From Pseudomonadota bacterium (GTDB lineage Bacteria; Pseudomonadota; Alphaproteobacteria; Rickettsiales; UBA6187): a DNA stretch of 64,000 nucleotides. The notes under the pieces were generated by a model that had not been told where the DNA came from, made no database searches, and saw only the letters and a list, made by a program, of their open reading frames with translations. The stretch lies in the NCBI GenBank assembly GCA_027620075.1, contig JAQCEY010000001.1, forward strand, positions 372,001 to 436,000, given 5' to 3'. The position numbers and the translations under genes were made by a program. Below are positions 26,387 through 34,877 of the stretch, piece after piece (the stretch's first letter is position 1; the number at the start of each line of letters is the position of its first letter).

Positions 26387-28417
26387 TTAAGCTACATTTT
26401 CCTGTTCCACTTCCTCAACGACAGAAGTAAGTTCCTGCAATTTTGATATATCCAATATTAGTGCAACCTTACCGTCACCAAGTATAGTTGCCGCCGATAT
26501 CCCCGGAACGGCATCTGAATTTTCTTCCAGACTTTTTATAACAACCTGCTGCTGTCCGATTAACTCATCGACCACAAGCCCGAACTTGTCCATGCCGTTT
26601 TCAACCAGTACCACAAGTGCTTTACTCGGATTTTTTTCAGCACCTGCAATACGGAAAACCTTATGCAGATAAAGTATCGATATAAAATCACCCCTAACAT
26701 TAATCAGGTCGTTAGCATCTGCTATTTTTCTGACCTCATCATTTTTAGGACGCATAGTTTCAATGATACTACCGATAGGTATAATATATTTTTCTCTGCC
26801 TACCCTAACTATCATTCCGTCAAGTATCGCAAGGGTTAGCGGCAGACTTACCAAAAACGTAGACCCCTCCCCCGGCTTATTTATTATATTTATAGTACCG
26901 CCCAAACTCTCTATATTTCGCTTTACCACGTCCATACCAACGCCACGCCCTGAAATATTAGACACAACCTCCGCCGTGGAAAATCCGGGCATAAATATCA
27001 GATTGTCTATTTCATGATCGGAAAGCTCTGCTTCGCTCGACACCAGCCCTTTATCTTTAGCTTTTTGTAAGACTCTTTCCCTGTTAACCCCACGTCCGTC
27101 GTCAGATATTTTCAGTAATATTTTGCCTCCGGCATGTTCGGCAGAAAGCTTTATAACCCCTTGGGCAGGCTTACCGGCGGCAATGCGGTTTTCAGGAGTA
27201 TCAATACCATGATCCACTGAATTTCTAATCATATGAGTAAGAGGGTCGGAAAGCTGCTCTATAACGGTACGATCAAGCTCGGTTGCCTCTCCTATCATCT
27301 CAAGCCTTATGTCTTTTTTCAGCTGCGTTGAAAGGTCTCTTACTATTCTTGGCATTCTTGAAAAAACAGATTTTACAGGCTGCATACGCACGGCCATAAC
27401 CGCCTCTTGCAATTCCCTTGTATGCTGTGATAAAGTAGTTATCCCCTGCACAAGCTTAGGGTGTTCTTCAAACGATATATCGGCAGATTGTGCCGCTATC
27501 ATTGCCTGCGTTATAACAAGCTCCCCCACCATATTAACCAAGCGGTCAACCTTATCGATATCAACCCTTATGGAAGTAACTACCGGAGCGGCTTTTGCCG
27601 CATCATCAGTATTATTTTCCTTCACCAATTGCGGCTTAGGTAATTCTTTTTGTACTTCAGCCTGTTTAGACCCATTTTCAATAGCTTTGGGTCTTTCTTT
27701 GGCAAAACCTGCTATCTTCTCGATTATAAGCTCACACTCATCTTCAACAAACTCAAAAACTTCCCTGATATCATCAATTGTTTTTTCGGTCTCTAGGCTA
27801 AAACTCCATGACACATAGCACTTTTCCGGATTAAGCTTGTTAATATCAGGTAAATTATCCGTGTTTATCTCACACTGCAAGTCACCCAATGACTTTAGCT
27901 CATTAATGATAAGTAACGGCTCATTTCCCGATATTAGCATATCCTCTTTGGGCTTAAACTCTATACTGAATATACTAATCTCGTCATCATCACTCTTGTC
28001 AGACTCGCTCTTTTGTTCACAAACATTAGACTCACTGCCAAGCACACTCCTTAGATGTTCGGAAACCTCATCTTCAATACCCGCCTCCGCCTCAACCCCG
28101 GATTGTGCCGCAACAACCATCTGTCTTACAATATCTACCGAAGACAGAAGGGCATCGGTCACCTCTCTTGTAGGAGCGAGATCTCCTTCCCTCATAGCAT
28201 CAAGAAGTTCTTCTAAGATATGAGTGAACGATGTGATGCGATTAAAGCCAAAAGCACCGGAACCACCCTTTATAGAGTGTGCACAACGGAATATTGCGTT
28301 TAACTCTTCATTGTTAGGATTATCTTGGTCAAGCCCTAGAAGCCTTTCCTCCATATCCTCAAGAAGCTCAAAACATTCCGTTATGTATGTTTCTTTAAAT
28401 CGCTGCAAATCATCCAT
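26387..28417 (-). CDS. cheA: CheA chemotaxis histidine kinase
   Basis: 676-residue kinase. P1 phosphotransfer domain with His47 (FRCAHSIKGGSGAFGF). A P2-like alpha/beta region lies at about 150-240. The P3 dimerisation helices are preceded by IDKVDRLVNMVGEL. The P4 ATPase domain has RNSVDHGID (N box) plus DDGRGV and GRGVGMDVV (G boxes). A C-terminal P5 CheW-like domain receives the coupling. All catalytic motifs are intact. cheY precedes it by 22 bp. Confidence 0.96.
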   Translation of the reverse strand: MDDLQRFKETYITECFELLEDMEERLLGLDQDNPNNEELNAIFRCAHSIKGGSGAFGFNRITSFTHILEELLDAMREGDLAPTREVTDALLSSVDIVRQMVVAAQSGVEAEAGIEDEVSEHLRSVLGSESNVCEQKSESDKSDDDEISIFSIEFKPKEDMLISGNEPLLIINELKSLGDLQCEINTDNLPDINKLNPEKCYVSWSFSLETEKTIDDIREVFEFVEDECELIIEKIAGFAKERPKAIENGSKQAEVQKELPKPQLVKENNTDDAAKAAPVVTSIRVDIDKVDRLVNMVGELVITQAMIAAQSADISFEEHPKLVQGITTLSQHTRELQEAVMAVRMQPVKSVFSRMPRIVRDLSTQLKKDIRLEMIGEATELDRTVIEQLSDPLTHMIRNSVDHGIDTPENRIAAGKPAQGVIKLSAEHAGGKILLKISDDGRGVNRERVLQKAKDKGLVSSEAELSDHEIDNLIFMPGFSTAEVVSNISGRGVGMDVVKRNIESLGGTINIINKPGEGSTFLVSLPLTLAILDGMIVRVGREKYIIPIGSIIETMRPKNDEVRKIADANDLINVRGDFISILYLHKVFRIAGAEKNPSKALVVLVENGMDKFGLVVDELIGQQQVVIKSLEENSDAVPGISAATILGDGKVALILDISKLQELTSVVEEVEQENVA

Positions 28418-28439
28418 CGATAAACCATTTAAATTAAAA

Positions 28440-28808
28440 TTACGCCGCAGCTACTTTATTTACTACCTGAATAAGCTTTTCAGGATTGAACGGCTTAACT
28501 ATCCAGCCTGTCGCACCGGCATCTTTGCCTTGCTGCTTCTTATTTGCATCACCTTCTGTGGTAAGCATCAATATCGGAGTAAATTTATAGGTCGGATTAG
28601 AACGAAGGTTCCTTATCAATTCCAGACCGTCCATATTAGGCATGTTCAGGTCGGTTATTATAAGGCTAACCTCCTGATTACCCAGAACACTTATAGCATG
28701 CTGTCCGTCTTCCGCCTCAATTACATCAAACCCCTCTTTTTTCAGGGTAAATGACACCATTTCCCTTATTGTTTTTGAATCATCTACAGTTAAAGCTATT
28801 TTTGGCAT
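28440..28808 (-). CDS. cheY: CheY chemotaxis response regulator
   Basis: 122-residue single receiver domain. Asp9/Asp10, phospho-acceptor Asp53 (ITDLNMPNMDG), Thr at MLTTEG (83-84) and Lys105 (IVKPFNP) are all present. It is the second gene of the chemotaxis operon, 3 bp after the STAS gene and just before cheA, so it is the likely cognate regulator of this CheA. A second CheY-like protein is encoded at 40.9 kb beside cheZ. Confidence 0.95.
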   Translation of the reverse strand: MPKIALTVDDSKTIREMVSFTLKKEGFDVIEAEDGQHAISVLGNQEVSLIITDLNMPNMDGLELIRNLRSNPTYKFTPILMLTTEGDANKKQQGKDAGATGWIVKPFNPEKLIQVVNKVAAA

Positions 28809-28811
28809 TTG

Positions 28812-29114
28812 TTATTTCCATTTATTAAATTGCGACTCTAAACCCAACACTAAAAAAGCATTCGTCATTTCTGATGAAGGATTTTCTATTTTAAAACTAC
28901 CCTTTTTTTTACAAACTGCCAAAGCCGATGCTAACAATATCTGAATTGCCGGAGTGGTGATTTTCTCCACTTCTTTTGCATTCACTTTCAAGTTTGTACC
29001 GGCTTCGGATAAGGGCTTGATTTCATCATAAAATGACGATGCCGACCTGATATCAAGAACCGACGGAAGTGATAATGATTTTGAATTTTTACTATCTTTT
29101 TTTGTTGCACTCAT
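28812..29114 (-). CDS. STAS-domain protein, first gene of chemotaxis operon
   Basis: 100-residue STAS-like protein: SLPSVLDIRSASSFYDEIKP, then LKVNAKEVEKITTPAIQILLAS. At the position of the usual phospho-Ser it has Thr-Thr (KITTPA), so phosphorylation is uncertain. Small STAS proteins often open alphaproteobacterial chemotaxis operons. It is spaced 3 bp from cheY, so expression is clearly coupled. A promoter lies about 50 bp upstream. Confidence 0.82.
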   Translation of the reverse strand: MSATKKDSKNSKSLSLPSVLDIRSASSFYDEIKPLSEAGTNLKVNAKEVEKITTPAIQILLASALAVCKKKGSFKIENPSSEMTNAFLVLGLESQFNKWK

Positions 29115-29160
29115 ACGCTCTACCTGATGTCACAAAACAACTTAAAATAAATATACCATA

Positions 29161-29189
29161 ATATTATGTGATTATTAGTTGAGTATCAA
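29161..29189 (-). promoter_or_regulatory. sigma70-type promoter of the chemotaxis operon
   Basis: On the minus strand TTGATA (29184-29189), exactly 17 bp, then TAATAT (29161-29166). The expected transcript start is near 29154, about 40 bp before the first ATG at 29114. Both hexamers match consensus well for an AT-rich genome. Confidence 0.6.
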
Positions 29190-29210
29190 CATAAAAGATT
29201 ACTATTTTTT

Positions 29211-29446
29211 GGGAGTGTTCAATAAATATAGAATTTGTATGTTTTTCAAAGCAATCTAAGGCGCCCTAGAAGTAAACTTATTATTTTTATTTCGTATTTT
29301 CGGGTAATGACGAGTTTTATTTGCATTATGCAGAGGTCTTATCTGTAATTTTTGTCATGCTGAACTTGTTTCAGCATCTCTAACATGACAAAGTATATGC
29401 TGAAACAAGTTCAGCATGACAAAGTCTGTCTACAATGAACACTTCG
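29211..29446. repeat. composite transposon-like repeat, relative of the 54.5-kb element
   Basis: This fills most of the 356-bp gap between the chemotaxis operon and the esterase. It starts GGGAGTGTTCAATAAA, the same end as the element at 54457. It ends near AATGAACACTTC, a degenerate inverse of that end. Inside are a segment matching the right half of the argG-flanking repeat (29299-29340, TAATGACGAGTTTTATTTGC) and the GTCATGCTGAAC inverted repeat (29352-29423). The flanking 9-mers CTATTTTTT and GTAGTTTTT agree at 7 of 9 bases. I see no gene here. Confidence 0.7.
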
Positions 29447-29470
29447 TAGTTTTTAACAAGATTTTTAAAT

Positions 29471-30244
29471 TTAATTTGCCAGCATGAACAAAAATGCCAG
29501 ATGAGCAAGCACCTTTGAATAGCTATCGTAAACTTCTCTTTGCACCTCATACATATAATGCCCCACACCATCTAGGATAAGAGTTTCAAAATAAGCACCG
29601 GAATCCTCCAGTATGACCTCTGCCTCCTGCACCGAATTATACTTTATGCCCTTAGTACCGTCATTGCCGTCGGGCTTTATGAACGCATCACTTGCACCAT
29701 GTATTGCGTAAACGGATAAGCTACTATTATCAAGGCACGAATCCCCCATCAACGCACCCGAAACCACAACAAGCGACTTGACTATTCCGGGCTTTTCACA
29801 AACAAACTTATATCCCAGCATACCTCCGTTGGAATGACCCAGAATATATACCTTATTATCGTCAATATTATAACTTTGTGTAAAATCGGCAATCAACTGC
29901 ATTAAAAATGCCACGTCATCAACTTTATCGTACGCTGCCTTGCCGCAGCATTCTCCGGCATTCCATGTTCTTTTATTGCTCCCGCTAGCCTCTTCCGTAC
30001 CTTGAGGATAAACAACAACGAACTTATAAGCATTTGCCACCTGATTCCAGAAAGTACCGTTCATAGTTAATTCGGCATTTCCATAAGCACCATGCAACAC
30101 CATGACCAGAGGAACCTTACCGCCTGAAGGTAATCCGCTTGGTATATATGATAAATAATCTCTTTGTTGAATGTCGGCAGAATAAACCATATTTGGAATA
30201 ATAGACATAAGTATAATCAGCCGGATTTTATTTAGCACCTTCAT
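29471..30244 (-). CDS. secreted LpqC/PHB-depolymerase-like esterase
   Basis: 257-residue alpha/beta hydrolase with an N-terminal signal peptide (about 1-22, ending VYSA). Oxyanion region VLHGAYGN, nucleophile Ser138 in GHSNGG, an acid in HGASDAFIKPDG and the catalytic His in VGHYMYE form the triad. It resembles the poly(3-hydroxybutyrate) depolymerase/feruloyl-esterase group (COG3509). The paired Cys (GECCGK) is typical of it. The substrate is not known. No PHA synthesis genes are in the window. Confidence 0.82.
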   Translation of the reverse strand: MKVLNKIRLIILMSIIPNMVYSADIQQRDYLSYIPSGLPSGGKVPLVMVLHGAYGNAELTMNGTFWNQVANAYKFVVVYPQGTEEASGSNKRTWNAGECCGKAAYDKVDDVAFLMQLIADFTQSYNIDDNKVYILGHSNGGMLGYKFVCEKPGIVKSLVVVSGALMGDSCLDNSSLSVYAIHGASDAFIKPDGNDGTKGIKYNSVQEAEVILEDSGAYFETLILDGVGHYMYEVQREVYDSYSKVLAHLAFLFMLAN

Positions 30245-30396
30245 CTTACATCTCCATATTTTGATTAGAAACTTACGGAATTATACAAAAAAACTGACGT
30301 ATTACGCAGATATCTCTAGATATGCATTATAACTATAAGAATATAGTATAAATATTAACGAATGATTAATTTGAAATATTTGTGATACAAACAAGA

Positions 30397-31281
30397 CTAG
30401 GCAAGCCACTTACCGATATATGATATCTGCTCATCATTCATAAGCATCGGGGCATGCCCTACACCTTTGATTACCGCCCCTTGGGTCTGACTTTTTGAAG
30501 CAAGCATTTTATTATAGGTTTCATCGGACAAGATATCGGACACTTCGCCCCTTAATACAAAAACCGGACAATTAATTTTATTCCAGAATTTTTCAAGATT
30601 CACGTCAGGACATTTCCCTATCCTGCGGGGACTTTTGATGTTGCCCAAAATTCTGGTAATAATTGGAATTTTCTGCACTATTTCAGCATCATACCTGAAT
30701 GTATAAATGCCGTTATTTTCTTCTATGCTATACTTGAAAATATGCCGCCACTGCTCATCGGTTTCAAGTCCGAAAGTCAGCATTCTGGCTTTTAGGTTTC
30801 TTGCCGCATCTTCATAACTTTTAAATTCAGGTTTTATACTTACATAATCGAATATCCTATCCAGAGCCTTACCCGATATATGCATACCTATATCATTAAG
30901 CACCATTTTGTTGATAAGATTTGCCTTTTGCGATGCTATTATCATACCTATTATACCACCCATAGACGTACCCACCCAGTCGATTTTTTGCAAGCCAAGA
31001 TTCTCAAGTAAAATAAGAATATCAGAAACATAGGTCGTATAATTATATCTTTTTTTATCCTCTAGCCAATCGCTATTTCCCCTGCCTGCCACGTCAGGGC
31101 ATATTATCCTGTAATCCTTCTCAAGGCTTTTCGCTAAAAAATCAAAGTCCCTTCCATTGCGGGAAAGACCATGTACACACACCAAAACACGTTTGTTATC
31201 CTCATTGCCCCAATCGGTATATGCAAGCTTACGCAAGCCATGCTTTTCCTCAATATTAATAAAACTTTCTTTTACAGGCAC
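30397..31281 (-). CDS. alpha/beta hydrolase
   Basis: 294-residue cytosolic alpha/beta hydrolase of the MhpC/haloperoxidase type: VCVHGLSRNGRDFDFLA (oxyanion), PDVAGRGNSDW, nucleophile Ser106 in VGTSMGG, an acid in LRGEVSDIL and His in VGHAPML. Substrate unknown. It lies 11 bp downstream of the D-amino acid dehydrogenase gene on the same strand, so the two are probably one operon. Confidence 0.85.
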   Translation of the reverse strand: MPVKESFINIEEKHGLRKLAYTDWGNEDNKRVLVCVHGLSRNGRDFDFLAKSLEKDYRIICPDVAGRGNSDWLEDKKRYNYTTYVSDILILLENLGLQKIDWVGTSMGGIIGMIIASQKANLINKMVLNDIGMHISGKALDRIFDYVSIKPEFKSYEDAARNLKARMLTFGLETDEQWRHIFKYSIEENNGIYTFRYDAEIVQKIPIITRILGNIKSPRRIGKCPDVNLEKFWNKINCPVFVLRGEVSDILSDETYNKMLASKSQTQGAVIKGVGHAPMLMNDEQISYIGKWLA

Positions 31282-31292
31282 TTACCCCCCCC

Positions 31293-32564
31293 CTATATAC
31301 CGAAACGGCATGTATCCAGACCGCTAAGGTCAATTTCAGGCATTTTAGAATCAACTATATCCGCTATGGCTTTTGAGCTTGCAAAGGACATTGTCCAGCC
31401 CAAAGTCCCATGACCGGTATTTAAATATAGATTATCATATTTTTTAGTTTTACCGATTATAGGAGAACCGTCGGGAGTAGAGGGTCTAAGGCAAGCCCAC
31501 TCGGTAGCGTTTTCCAGCCCCTTAACTTTAGGAAAAAGATATTTCGTCATACGCTTTAAGGTTTCTATACGCGGCTTTTCAACAGAGTCATCATATCCGG
31601 CAAACTCGGCTGTTCCTGCCACCCTCAATATATCGCCCAAACGTGAATATACTATCTTATTGAACTGGTCGGTAACCCCTACCGACGGGACATGCGAATC
31701 TTTCAGGTCGCCTATCGGGATTGATATGCTATATCCTTTCATAGGGTATATAGGAATTTTTATACCTATCTTACCTAGAATAAGCGGAGTCTTTGCTCCG
31801 AGGCACACCACATATTTATCGGCACTTATCTCGCCTTTATCCGTTTTTACCCCTTTAACACGATTACCTTCAATTACAATTTCTTCAATTTGCGTATCAT
31901 ACTCAAATTTAACCTTGCCTCTTTTTACTAATTCCTCGGCAAGTGATACGGTAAATTTATTTACATCGCCACTACCGTCCATAGGGTAGAATATACCGCC
32001 TATGATATCCATATCGCCGTAGCCTAAAGCAGGCTCTTTTTCTACCACCTTATCCATACTGTCGAGCAGTTCATACGGACAACCTCGTTCTTCCTGAAAT
32101 TTTGCCTGTTCAATATTAAAATCCAGTGCTTTTCTACTTTTAAAAACGTGTAGAATACCGTTATCCTGCTTGCAAAAATCAAATGAAATATCCGATTCTA
32201 TCTCTTCAAGACACTTCCTACTATACATAGCAAGCCTTAACATATTTTCGCTGCTTTTTAGTGCCTGATTAGTATTGCAGCAAGAAAGAAATTGCAGACA
32301 CCACTTCCACATTTTTAAATCTACGATAGGCTTTATAACTAGCGGAGAATCCTTTTTAACAAGATACTCGGGTATCTTTTTAAAAGAATTAACATTAGCC
32401 CACGGTTCAACATGTGAATAGCTAAGCTGACCGCCATTTGCAAAACTACACTCGGACGCAGATTTTTGATTTTTATCTATAACGGTAACATCATGCCCGC
32501 TTTTAGAAAGTCGGTACGCAGTAGTGACCCCGATAACACCTGCACCCATTACAAGTATTTTCAT
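31293..32564 (-). CDS. dadA: D-amino acid dehydrogenase small subunit (DadA)
   Basis: FAD-dependent oxidative deamination of D-amino acids, chiefly D-alanine, feeding the respiratory chain. Dinucleotide-binding MGAGVIGVTTAYRLSKSGHD at the N-terminus, SFANGGQLSYSHVEPWA (DadA signature) and C-terminal STPDGSPIIGKT with NTGHGTLGWTMS. 423 residues is the usual length. It precedes an alpha/beta hydrolase gene by 11 bp. Confidence 0.92.
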   Translation of the reverse strand: MKILVMGAGVIGVTTAYRLSKSGHDVTVIDKNQKSASECSFANGGQLSYSHVEPWANVNSFKKIPEYLVKKDSPLVIKPIVDLKMWKWCLQFLSCCNTNQALKSSENMLRLAMYSRKCLEEIESDISFDFCKQDNGILHVFKSRKALDFNIEQAKFQEERGCPYELLDSMDKVVEKEPALGYGDMDIIGGIFYPMDGSGDVNKFTVSLAEELVKRGKVKFEYDTQIEEIVIEGNRVKGVKTDKGEISADKYVVCLGAKTPLILGKIGIKIPIYPMKGYSISIPIGDLKDSHVPSVGVTDQFNKIVYSRLGDILRVAGTAEFAGYDDSVEKPRIETLKRMTKYLFPKVKGLENATEWACLRPSTPDGSPIIGKTKKYDNLYLNTGHGTLGWTMSFASSKAIADIVDSKMPEIDLSGLDTCRFGI

Positions 32565-32727
32565 AATTATTTTTCCGAAAGTTTACTATACACATATTAT
32601 ATCCAAAAATTTAATTCTCAATAAATATAAATATAGTGAACCCTCTTTTTCCGAGTGCATGTTAATATCGACAGATTATAGTAAATTAAAAGCCGCCGGA
32701 AGAAACTACGACAAAAACCGAATATTA

Positions 32728-33012
32728 TTAATCATTAGCCTCTTTTAGCTTTGCTCTTCTACGCACTTTACTACCTGAAGTAACTCTTTCAAACTTGTTT
32801 TGTTCTTTGTTCCAAGCGTATTTATAGGTAACGGTTTTAACTTCGGTAATAAGTATATCTCCGTTAGCAAGCTGCATGATATCCGAACCCTTACTAAGTG
32901 CATCGTTAACTAAATTAGTCGACTTCCTTATGTAATTGATGTCAGTAGCAGGATTATTGTTATCACTCGCAATTTCAGGTAAGTTTTTAATTAAGTTAAG
33001 AACTGATGACAC
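32728..33012 (-). CDS. small conserved-looking hypothetical protein
   Basis: 94-residue soluble protein. It has a helical N-terminal half, then beta-rich QLANGDILITEVKTVTYKYA and a basic C-terminus (KVRRRAKLKEAND). From memory this pattern recalls the rickettsial family DUF2671, but I could not check it. No signal peptide. It is isolated between dadA and another unknown gene, each over 160 bp away. Start ATG 33012 has AGGAGAAA upstream, a good ribosome-binding site. Confidence 0.65.
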   Translation of the reverse strand: MSSVLNLIKNLPEIASDNNNPATDINYIRKSTNLVNDALSKGSDIMQLANGDILITEVKTVTYKYAWNKEQNKFERVTSGSKVRRRAKLKEAND

Positions 33013-33210
33013 GATCTTTTTCTCCTAATTTACGTAATTTATAATTTCACTTTGTAAAAATTTCTTTCGCTCCTAATTGAGCCTTGAGGAGAAATTAACA
33101 GCCATTTCTTAATAAACCGTTAACGAGTGAATTAATTTTTGAGAAAAATTTGAGTTTTTGTTAATTTTTAAAAAACAACGACATTGTTGAATTAGTATAT
33201 TTCTGATTAA

Positions 33211-33240
33211 TGTCATTCTGAACTTGTTTCAGTATGACAA
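33211..33240. repeat. short palindromic repeat of the GTCAT-CTGAAC family
   Basis: TGTCATTCTGAAC and TTTCAGTATGACA form a near-perfect hairpin. This is one minimal copy of the inverted-repeat unit seen in larger form at 29352-29423 and 54482-54551. The rest of the 33013-33272 gap is AT-rich and shows no gene. Confidence 0.7.
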
Positions 33241-33253
33241 AAACTATGTTTAG

Positions 33254-33274
33254 TCGGCAATGCCGATTTTTTTT
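33254..33274 (+). terminator. intrinsic terminator-like hairpin without an upstream plus-strand gene
   Basis: TCGGC-AAT-GCCGA followed by eight T on the plus strand. Neighbouring annotated genes are all on the minus strand, and the T-run overlaps the stop of the next minus-strand gene (33273). Either a small plus-strand RNA ends here or the signal is accidental. Confidence 0.4.
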
Positions 33275-33839
33275 AACGCCCTCTGTTATTAGGGTCATCA
33301 TCACGTTTAAAACAGTTTAACTTATCCACAAATTTATGAGTTATATCATTAACACCATCTAATCTTCTGTTAATTCTCTCTATCATATCAAAAGCACCAC
33401 TGTTTCTGCCTACTCTTTCAACGCCTTCAACCCACCTAGATGTGAAACTTGAATGAGCGTCATTCAAACGCTGAACATTTCCCCTTCTGAGCAAGGATTT
33501 ATTGTCGTTAAACTGACTCATAAGCTCCTTTGTATCATCTTCGGATATTTTTGGGAAATCACTTTTTTCTAAAGAATCCTGTAAAGTTTCAAGAATATAT
33601 TCTCTTACCGTACCTTTTGGGACTACGTTAATTTCATTGTCTGTTTTAGCTTTAGCTAATTCAAATTTCTTCGGATTAAAGAAAGCTTGAGCGTATAAAG
33701 GAGTTGTTTTTGGATCGATTGTTTTTCTTAGAAGGTTATTTTTTACTTCTTCCGTAGAATCTATATCATCAAGTTCATGCTGATACGTATTTCTTATTTT
33801 AGATTTTTGATACTCGGTAAGACCTTGTCCGGACGGCAT
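33273..33839 (-). CDS. hypothetical soluble helical protein
   Basis: 188 residues, no signal peptide or membrane segment, no family that I recognise. It is highly charged (about a third Lys, Arg, Asp, Glu) and predicted mostly helical by composition, with a basic patch LLRRGNVQRL and a C-terminal DRDD/NNRGR-like polar tail. It lies 104 bp downstream of flgH on the same strand but with no sign of translational coupling. Could be a flagellar accessory protein or a lineage-specific secreted protein; nothing in the sequence decides. Confidence 0.6.
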   Translation of the reverse strand: MPSGQGLTEYQKSKIRNTYQHELDDIDSTEEVKNNLLRKTIDPKTTPLYAQAFFNPKKFELAKAKTDNEINVVPKGTVREYILETLQDSLEKSDFPKISEDDTKELMSQFNDNKSLLRRGNVQRLNDAHSSFTSRWVEGVERVGRNSGAFDMIERINRRLDGVNDITHKFVDKLNCFKRDDDPNNRGR

Positions 33840-33943
33840 TTCGACCTCTTCAGTTTTGTAATAAGCGTATTTTCAAATAACAAAACTGCTATAACACAAA
33901 ACAGCATAGTTGTATATTTTTAGATACAGCCCGCCGAAAAATG

Positions 33944-34699
33944 TTAAAAAGGCGTTAAAAGATCAAGAATTTGAGTTCCGTATCTCGGCTGCTGAACATT
34001 TGTAAGCTGTCCTCTGCCTCCATAAGAGATACGAGCCTCGGCTATCTGGTTCGAATCAATGGAGTTATCCGCTGCTATATCTTCCTGCCTTACGATTCCG
34101 TCAACAGTTATTTTTCTAACCTCAAAATTTACCCTTATTTCCTGATCGCCATGAATTACAAGATTTCCGTTAGGTAATATCTGTGTAACCATCGAAGCTA
34201 TCTCGGTTTCTATTATCTCCTCACGATCCACCGTACCGGTACCTGAGGAAGTACCAGTTGAAGCTACGTCTAGCAAAAATGAGGCAGGCGATGTCCCCGG
34301 TATAACATCAAGAAGTTTATCCTGAATACCGAAAACCGACCCTGCGTTTGAATCCTCATCGGTAGAACGGCTACGCTGTGTCGAATTTTCAAGCTCTGCT
34401 TTATCCTGTATCTTTACAACAACTTTTAAAATATCTCCCACCCTTCGTGCTTTCATATCCTTAAAGAAAGCTCTGGCTCCCTGCTGCCAAAGAGAATTAG
34501 CGTATTGAGGCTGCAACTCGCTTTCTTCCTCCTCCCACTCAACAGGTTCATAACTTCTCTTGGACATAGGCAGTTCCATTTTCTCCAACGGAGGCTCTTT
34601 ACCTATATTTTTCATTTCACTTAATGAATCCCCACAACCTGAAACTACGGTAGTGACTAACAAAATCGATATTGCTTTACTTAAATTATTTATTTGCAT
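33944..34699 (-). CDS. flgH: flagellar L-ring protein FlgH
   Basis: Outer-membrane lipoprotein forming the L-ring bushing around the flagellar rod. The signal ends with lipobox VVSGC (Cys22). SLWQQGARAFFKDMKARRVGDILKV is split across the typical FlgH N-terminal region, and the C-terminal part contains NLVIHGDQEIRVN and the closing ISYGGRGQLT. 251 residues is normal. Fourth gene of the leftward flgF-flgG-flgA-flgH set. No flgI is present here. Confidence 0.95.
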   Translation of the reverse strand: MQINNLSKAISILLVTTVVSGCGDSLSEMKNIGKEPPLEKMELPMSKRSYEPVEWEEEESELQPQYANSLWQQGARAFFKDMKARRVGDILKVVVKIQDKAELENSTQRSRSTDEDSNAGSVFGIQDKLLDVIPGTSPASFLLDVASTGTSSGTGTVDREEIIETEIASMVTQILPNGNLVIHGDQEIRVNFEVRKITVDGIVRQEDIAADNSIDSNQIAEARISYGGRGQLTNVQQPRYGTQILDLLTPF

Positions 34700-34761
34700 T
34701 TTTTATCCACCTTCACCCATGACAAAATCATTTATAGTGTTTTAACTTTTCAATATTTAGG

Positions 34762-34848
34762 ACTGTCATCCCCGACTTGTTCGGGGATCTGAATAAATTT
34801 AAATGAGATCCCCCTATAATTTTCTACGAAAATTCGGGGGATGACAGT
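34762..34848. repeat. palindromic repeat between flgA and flgH
   Basis: The outer arms ACTGTCATCCCC and GGGGGATGACAGT are inverted. Inner hairpins CCCCGACTTGTTCGGGG and CCCCCTATAATTTTC to GAAAATTCGGGGG fold separately. The second half (34810-34841) is identical over about 32 bp to 50126-50157 upstream of argG, so this is a dispersed family. Confidence 0.85.
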
Positions 34849-34877
34849 ATTGTTAAAAAGTGTAAGTACTGTAAAAA

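Noticed and set aside
29115-29470. tRNA or small structured RNA in the repeat-filled gap
   Set aside because: The hairpins belong to inverted-repeat elements; no cloverleaf or CCA-type end was found here or in other gaps.
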